A stretch of 64,000 bases of DNA, taken from the NCBI RefSeq assembly GCF_902364365.1, contig NZ_CABJDN010000008.1, positions 300,542 to 364,541 of the forward strand, given 5' to 3'. Under the pieces are notes generated by a model, which worked only from the letters and a program-made list of their open reading frames with translations, was not told the origin of the DNA and made no database searches. Positions 62,174 through 64,000 of this stretch are shown here, one piece after another; position 1 is the first letter of the stretch, and each line of letters begins with the position of its first letter. The translations under genes were made by a program, and so were the position numbers. The DNA comes from Bacteroides intestinalis (GTDB lineage: Bacteria; Bacteroidota; Bacteroidia; Bacteroidales; Bacteroidaceae).

Positions 62174-63238
62174 ATGAAGATAAAACGAATATTCGCCACT
62201 ATAATGCTGGCTGCATGTACTTATGTAGCAGTTGCACAAAATACAGGGAACCCAGCCAATAACAAAACATTTTTCGTTGCCAAGCCCGGTACTTTAGTAT
62301 CCATGCTCACAGAAGATGAAGCCAATAACGTCACTCATCTTACATTGACCGGGAAACTGAACGCTATTGATTTCAAACACCTGCGGGATGAATTCAAAAA
62401 TTTGCAGGTACTGGATATCTCCAATGCGTCAATCAGTACTTATGCCGGGAAAAGCGGTACTTTTCCTGATCGCTTCTATATATATCCACCTAATTGTGTA
62501 CCTGCTTATGCATTCTGCCAGCAGACCAATGACAGTACCTTTACCGGAAAATCAACGCTCCGGAAAATTATTCTCTCAGAGAAAATCAAGAATATAGAAG
62601 ATGCTGCATTCAAGGGATGTACAAATCTGCAAGTATGCCAACTACGAAAAAAGACCGCTCCCAATCTGATGTCTGAAGCCTTGGCAGATAGTATTACGGC
62701 CATTTTTGTGCCTCTGGGTAGCAGCGACTCTTACCGTGGCAAGAAACATTGGGATACCTTTGCCGTGATAGAAGGTGAGCCTGTAGAAGTATCTGTACAG
62801 ATAGGATTAATGGGAAGCCTTGCCAGTGAATTGGTAGAAGCCGGTTTGCAACCTAAGGATGTAAACTTCCTGACTGTAGAAGGTAAACTGGATGAAGCGG
62901 ATTTTATCCTGATCCGGGATTATATGCCTAATCTCGTTGCTGCAGATCTTAGTAAATGTAGCGCCACAGCTATTCCCGAATATACATTCACACAGAAGAA
63001 ATACTTACTGCGTATTCAGCTTCCCAAAGGTTTGAAAAGTATCGGGCAACGTGCTTTCAGTGGCTGCGGACGTTTATGCGGTACATTGGAATTACCTGCC
63101 GGAGTGACGGCTATTGAATACGGCGCATTTATGGGATGTGATAACCTGCGTTATGTAGTAGCTACAGGGAACAAGATTACGACCTTGGGAGATAATCTGT
63201 TTGGAGAGGACGGAAAGAACAAATTGATTTATAAATAA
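62174..63238 (+). CDS. Secreted BspA-type leucine-rich repeat protein
   Basis: 354 aa with a signal peptide (to about residue 22, AVAQ). Several LRR_5 repeats follow (LREIxLSEKIKNIEDAAFKGCTNLQ, LRIQLPKGLKSIGQRAFSGCGRL, ELPAGVTAIEYGAFMGCDNLRY), the BspA family pattern. Two halves begin alike (ANNVTHLTLTGKLNAIDFKHLRD and VNFLTVEGKLDEADFILIRD), which indicates internal duplication. Surface or periplasmic, probably a binding protein. Partner unknown. Confidence 0.85.
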   Translation: MKIKRIFATIMLAACTYVAVAQNTGNPANNKTFFVAKPGTLVSMLTEDEANNVTHLTLTGKLNAIDFKHLRDEFKNLQVLDISNASISTYAGKSGTFPDRFYIYPPNCVPAYAFCQQTNDSTFTGKSTLRKIILSEKIKNIEDAAFKGCTNLQVCQLRKKTAPNLMSEALADSITAIFVPLGSSDSYRGKKHWDTFAVIEGEPVEVSVQIGLMGSLASELVEAGLQPKDVNFLTVEGKLDEADFILIRDYMPNLVAADLSKCSATAIPEYTFTQKKYLLRIQLPKGLKSIGQRAFSGCGRLCGTLELPAGVTAIEYGAFMGCDNLRYVVATGNKITTLGDNLFGEDGKNKLIYK

Positions 63239-63286
63239 GCATGGTGAAAGTGAATGGGGAAAAGATATGATAGGACTATTATACAA

Positions 63287-63307
63287 TCTGCCCCAAGTTG
63301 GGGCAGA
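63287..63307. terminator. Hairpin after the LRR gene
   Basis: 9-bp perfect stem TCTGCCCCA/TGGGGCAGA with a 3-nt loop, no T-run. It lies between convergent genes. Confidence 0.5.
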
Positions 63308-63358
63308 GTCACGGTGTTCAGCATGAAAGCAGGTCGTAGCTTTAAAGGCTCTGCAAAC

Positions 63359-63670
63359 TTACATGATAGGTTTTACGATTTCTATTTTAAGTCCCAGTGC
63401 ATCAATAATACGAAAAAACAAACCAACCCCCGGCTCTATAACTCCTTTTTCTATTCTTGATATATAGGTCTTATTAGTTCCTACTTTTTCAGCCAGTTCG
63501 GATTGTGTCATTTTTTCTTGCTTCCGTGCATCACTAATTATTTGCCCTACACAGTAAGAATATGCTTCTTTGCGAAACTCTTCTCTTTCAGGTGAGCCCA
63601 CTTTGCCATATAATTTATCTAATACGGCATCCATACTTCCAATCTTAGGTTTTGCTTGCATAATATTCAT
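63359..63670 (-). CDS. higA: XRE family antitoxin (HigA-like)
   Basis: 103 aa. The helix-turn-helix MTQSELAEKVGTNKTYISRIEKGVIEPGVGLFFRIIDALG is of Xre type. Its start overlaps the toxin gene by 26 bp. The toxin-first order is that of higBA. It should neutralise the toxin and repress the operon. Confidence 0.85.
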   Translation of the reverse strand: MNIMQAKPKIGSMDAVLDKLYGKVGSPEREEFRKEAYSYCVGQIISDARKQEKMTQSELAEKVGTNKTYISRIEKGVIEPGVGLFFRIIDALGLKIEIVKPIM

Positions 63671-63980
63671 TTTTAAGTTTTAATGCTTTTTCAATTTCGT
63701 TATCAGGCGTTTTCTGTGTCTTTTTCAGAAATCCATTGAACAACATAACAATATTGCCATCATCAAAAATGAAGAAAGCCCGATAAATATTTCCATTATG
63801 GCTTGCTCTCAACTCGTAAACACCTTCACGAATTAACTTCACAAAGTTTTTATTAAGTCGTTCTTGTGTTTTAAGCATATCGAGCACATAAGAGACTTTT
63901 TTCCTTGCACCATCATCTAATGACTCAAAGAAATCTATGAAGTAATTCTCATAGTATAATATTTCTCTTTCTTTTCTCAT
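63645..63980 (-). CDS. higB: RelE/HigB-type toxin (Gp49-like)
   Basis: 111 aa. The RelE-fold pattern is visible: KNFVKLIREGVYELRASHNGNIYRAFFIFDDGNIVMLFNGFLKKTQKTPDNEIEKALKL, the C-terminal part typical of the phage-derived Gp49/HigB group, which cut mRNA on the ribosome. A TATATTTG -7 box on the minus strand (63992-63985) ends only 4 bp before the ATG, so the transcript may be nearly leaderless. Confidence 0.83.
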   Translation of the reverse strand: MRKEREILYYENYFIDFFESLDDGARKKVSYVLDMLKTQERLNKNFVKLIREGVYELRASHNGNIYRAFFIFDDGNIVMLFNGFLKKTQKTPDNEIEKALKLKNEYYASKT

Positions 63981-64000
63981 GGTGCAAATATAGACAAAGT

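Overview
The window looks like chromosomal DNA from a gut Bacteroides species (or a very close relative). Supporting signs are repeated promoters of the form TTG-N19-21-TAnnTTTG, UpxY/UpxZ capsule regulators, a bile-salt-hydrolase-like enzyme, a sulfatase, TonB-dependent receptors and SusC-style N-terminal domains, two hybrid-type sensor kinases, and the BT4734/DUF3987/DUF4248/HU/amidase gene set. I do not assign a species.

Layout. 1-21.5 kb is mostly housekeeping: a secreted choloylglycine-hydrolase-family enzyme, a YhiM-like membrane protein, the oxidative pentose phosphate genes (gnd, zwf, pgl), a dicarboxylate symporter, GDP-fucose synthesis (gmd, fcl), an acyl-CoA synthetase, a Ser-type sulfatase, a repeat-rich surface protein, a class III fructose-bisphosphatase, an AspT-like transporter and a large sensor kinase. 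21.5-34 kb holds a Ser-Glu-Lys tRNA operon, a MATE exporter, a Crp/Fnr regulator beside a likely small RNA, small lipoproteins, a creatininase-family enzyme, an AraC regulator, a TonB receptor with a His-rich partner, and a sensor kinase/5'-nucleotidase pair.

34.3-53.4 kb, all on the minus strand, is a capsular polysaccharide locus. It reads upxY, upxZ, flippase, nonulosonic (sialic-type) acid synthase, a cytidylyltransferase-phosphatase fusion, polymerase, glycosyltransferases including a GT52-like candidate sialyltransferase, a BCCT transporter/ATP-grasp/outer-membrane-barrel/DUF2334 cassette, TviB/TviC-like UDP-HexNAcA synthesis, and at the end an epimerase and a WecA-like initiating transferase. 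Upstream of upxY lies a segment of about 203 bp bounded by inverted repeats that match the Bacteroides Mpi-type inversion motif. The only good promoter inside it points AWAY from the capsule genes, so the locus appears to be in its OFF orientation here. In this orientation the promoter faces a small gene interrupted by a frameshift at a run of nine A.

54-58.7 kb is the conserved but poorly understood primase-like/DUF3987/DUF4248/HU/small-peptide/amidase module that often sits next to capsule loci. 58.7-64 kb holds a palindromic repeat element of about 308 bp that supplies the -33 box of tex, then tex, a CPBP membrane protease, a BspA-type leucine-rich repeat protein and a HigBA-type toxin-antitoxin pair. 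No CRISPR array, rRNA, IS transposase or phage was seen.
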